Origin: Saccharopolyspora endophytica
GTDB taxonomy: Bacteria; Actinomycetota; Actinomycetes; Mycobacteriales; Pseudonocardiaceae
Direction: 5' to 3'
DNA: 64,000 nucleotides
NCBI RefSeq assembly: GCF_018070075.1
Contig: NZ_JAGPXE010000002.1
Location: forward strand, 124,001-188,000
The notes under the pieces: generated by a model
Database searches by the model: none
What the model saw: the letters and a program-made list of their open reading frames with translations, nothing else
What the model was told of the DNA's origin: nothing
Part shown: positions 63,685 through 64,000 of the stretch, piece after piece
Position numbering within the stretch: the stretch's first letter is position 1
How the letters are laid out: the number at the start of each line of letters is the position of its first letter
Made by a program: the position numbers and the translations under genes

Positions 63685-64000
63685 TGCTCGCCTCCTGCGT
63701 TGTAGTTCGGGTTCTCCCAGATGACCGTTCCGCCCATGCCGATGCCGATGCACATGGTGGTGATGCCGTAGCGGACCTCGGGGTGCTCTTCGAAGTGGCG
63801 GGACAGCTGAGTCATCAGCCGCACGCCGGAGGAGGCCAGCGGGTGGCCGCAGGCGATCGCGCCGCCCCACGGGTTGACCCGCGGGTCGTCGTCGGCGATG
63901 CCGAAGTGCTCCAGGAAGGCCAGCACCTGCACGGCGAAGGCCTCGTTGATCTCGAACAGACCGATGTCGTCGATGGTCAGCCCGGCGCGCTTGAGGGCCT
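63681..64000 (-). CDS. fadA: acetyl-CoA acyltransferase (thiolase), C-terminal part, cut by window edge
   Basis: The minus strand stays open from the edge to the stop at 63681. It has LFEINEAFAVQVLAFLE (active-site NEAFA with the catalytic His region), NPWGGAIACGHPLASSGVRL (GHPxGxSG-like, with Ala in place of Gly) and CIGIGMGGTVIWEN (catalytic Cys of the CxG loop). These are the C-terminal motifs of thiolase II/FadA. It completes beta-oxidation by thiolysis of 3-ketoacyl-CoA. The stop overlaps the fadB start, so the two are co-translated. Confidence 0.92.
   Translation of the reverse strand, partial: ALKRAGLTIDDIGLFEINEAFAVQVLAFLEHFGIADDDPRVNPWGGAIACGHPLASSGVRLMTQLSRHFEEHPEVRYGITTMCIGIGMGGTVIWENPNYNAGGEQ

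Overview
The window is a 64-kb chromosomal segment of a high-GC actinobacterium. The evidence is pervasive GTG starts, strong GC bias at third codon positions, many genes with no Shine-Dalgarno but a -10-like TANNNT 6-8 bases before the start, class II nrdJ with nrdR, paired sigA/sigB, ideR, WXG100 proteins, and a series of small DUF proteins known only from Actinobacteria. Gene content and order (hflX-lexA-LysM-nrdR; sigB/ideR; sigA-ppgK-suhB-DUF4193-dut-DUF3710-OB-DUF3159-trkA-trkA-APC permease-TrmA-like-dxs) match the conserved core block that in Mycobacterium tuberculosis runs from about Rv2682c to Rv2725c (synteny recalled, not searched). The protein style suggests Pseudonocardiales, possibly Saccharopolyspora; that placement is an inference. 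No tRNA, rRNA, CRISPR array, IS element, prophage or replication origin was seen.

Layout. 1-3.1 kb: end of hflX, a membrane-anchored beta-propeller protein, then lexA diverging from a small LysM membrane protein, with two SOS boxes between them. 3.1-6.9 kb: nrdR and the B12-dependent ribonucleotide reductase nrdJ. 7-13 kb: a small unknown protein, aspartate aminotransferase, an ICMT-like methyltransferase, a secreted S15 X-prolyl peptidase and a DUF4192 protein. 13-16 kb: the ideR-galK-galE operon. 16-22.4 kb: a rhodanese, an AcuC-type deacetylase next to a GNAT/acyl-CoA-synthetase fusion, an alpha/beta hydrolase and a lipoprotein. 22.6-28.7 kb: class I fumarase, a PtpB-like phosphatase, sigB, dtd and a methyltransferase. 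28.8-36.4 kb: an isochorismatase-like hydrolase, a methyltransferase, an HhH-GPD protein, an acyltransferase, DUF3099, DUF3039, YihY, an SF2 helicase and an unknown membrane-anchored protein. 36.4-43.4 kb: a desulfurase-like protein, DUF7455, sigA, ppgK, suhB, a Cei-like envelope protein and DUF4193. 43.5-51.4 kb: DUF3093, dut, DUF3710, OB-fold, DUF3159, two TrkA proteins, a KimA/KUP-like permease and a TrmA-like methyltransferase. 51.4-57.4 kb is accessory: a palindromic repeat array, a TetR/oxidoreductase pair, two membrane proteins with PH-like domains, and a YbaB / WXG100 / large WXG100-like operon. 57.5-64 kb: dxs, a second palindromic repeat array, a two-component system, and fadB with the start of fadA.

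Themes. The segment joins information processing (two principal-type sigma factors, LexA, NrdR, dUTPase, Dtd, RNA and DNA methyltransferases) to central metabolism (fumarase, galactose, dxs, beta-oxidation) and metal/ion control (IdeR, TrkA pair). The most unusual structure is a pair of intergenic arrays, at 51.37-51.56 kb and 59.58-59.65 kb. Both are built from 16-bp palindromes separated by 8 bp, giving a strict 24-bp period, but the core sequences differ between the two. The best candidate for an undescribed protein system is the WXG100 cassette at 53.3-57.4 kb, which interrupts an otherwise conserved order.
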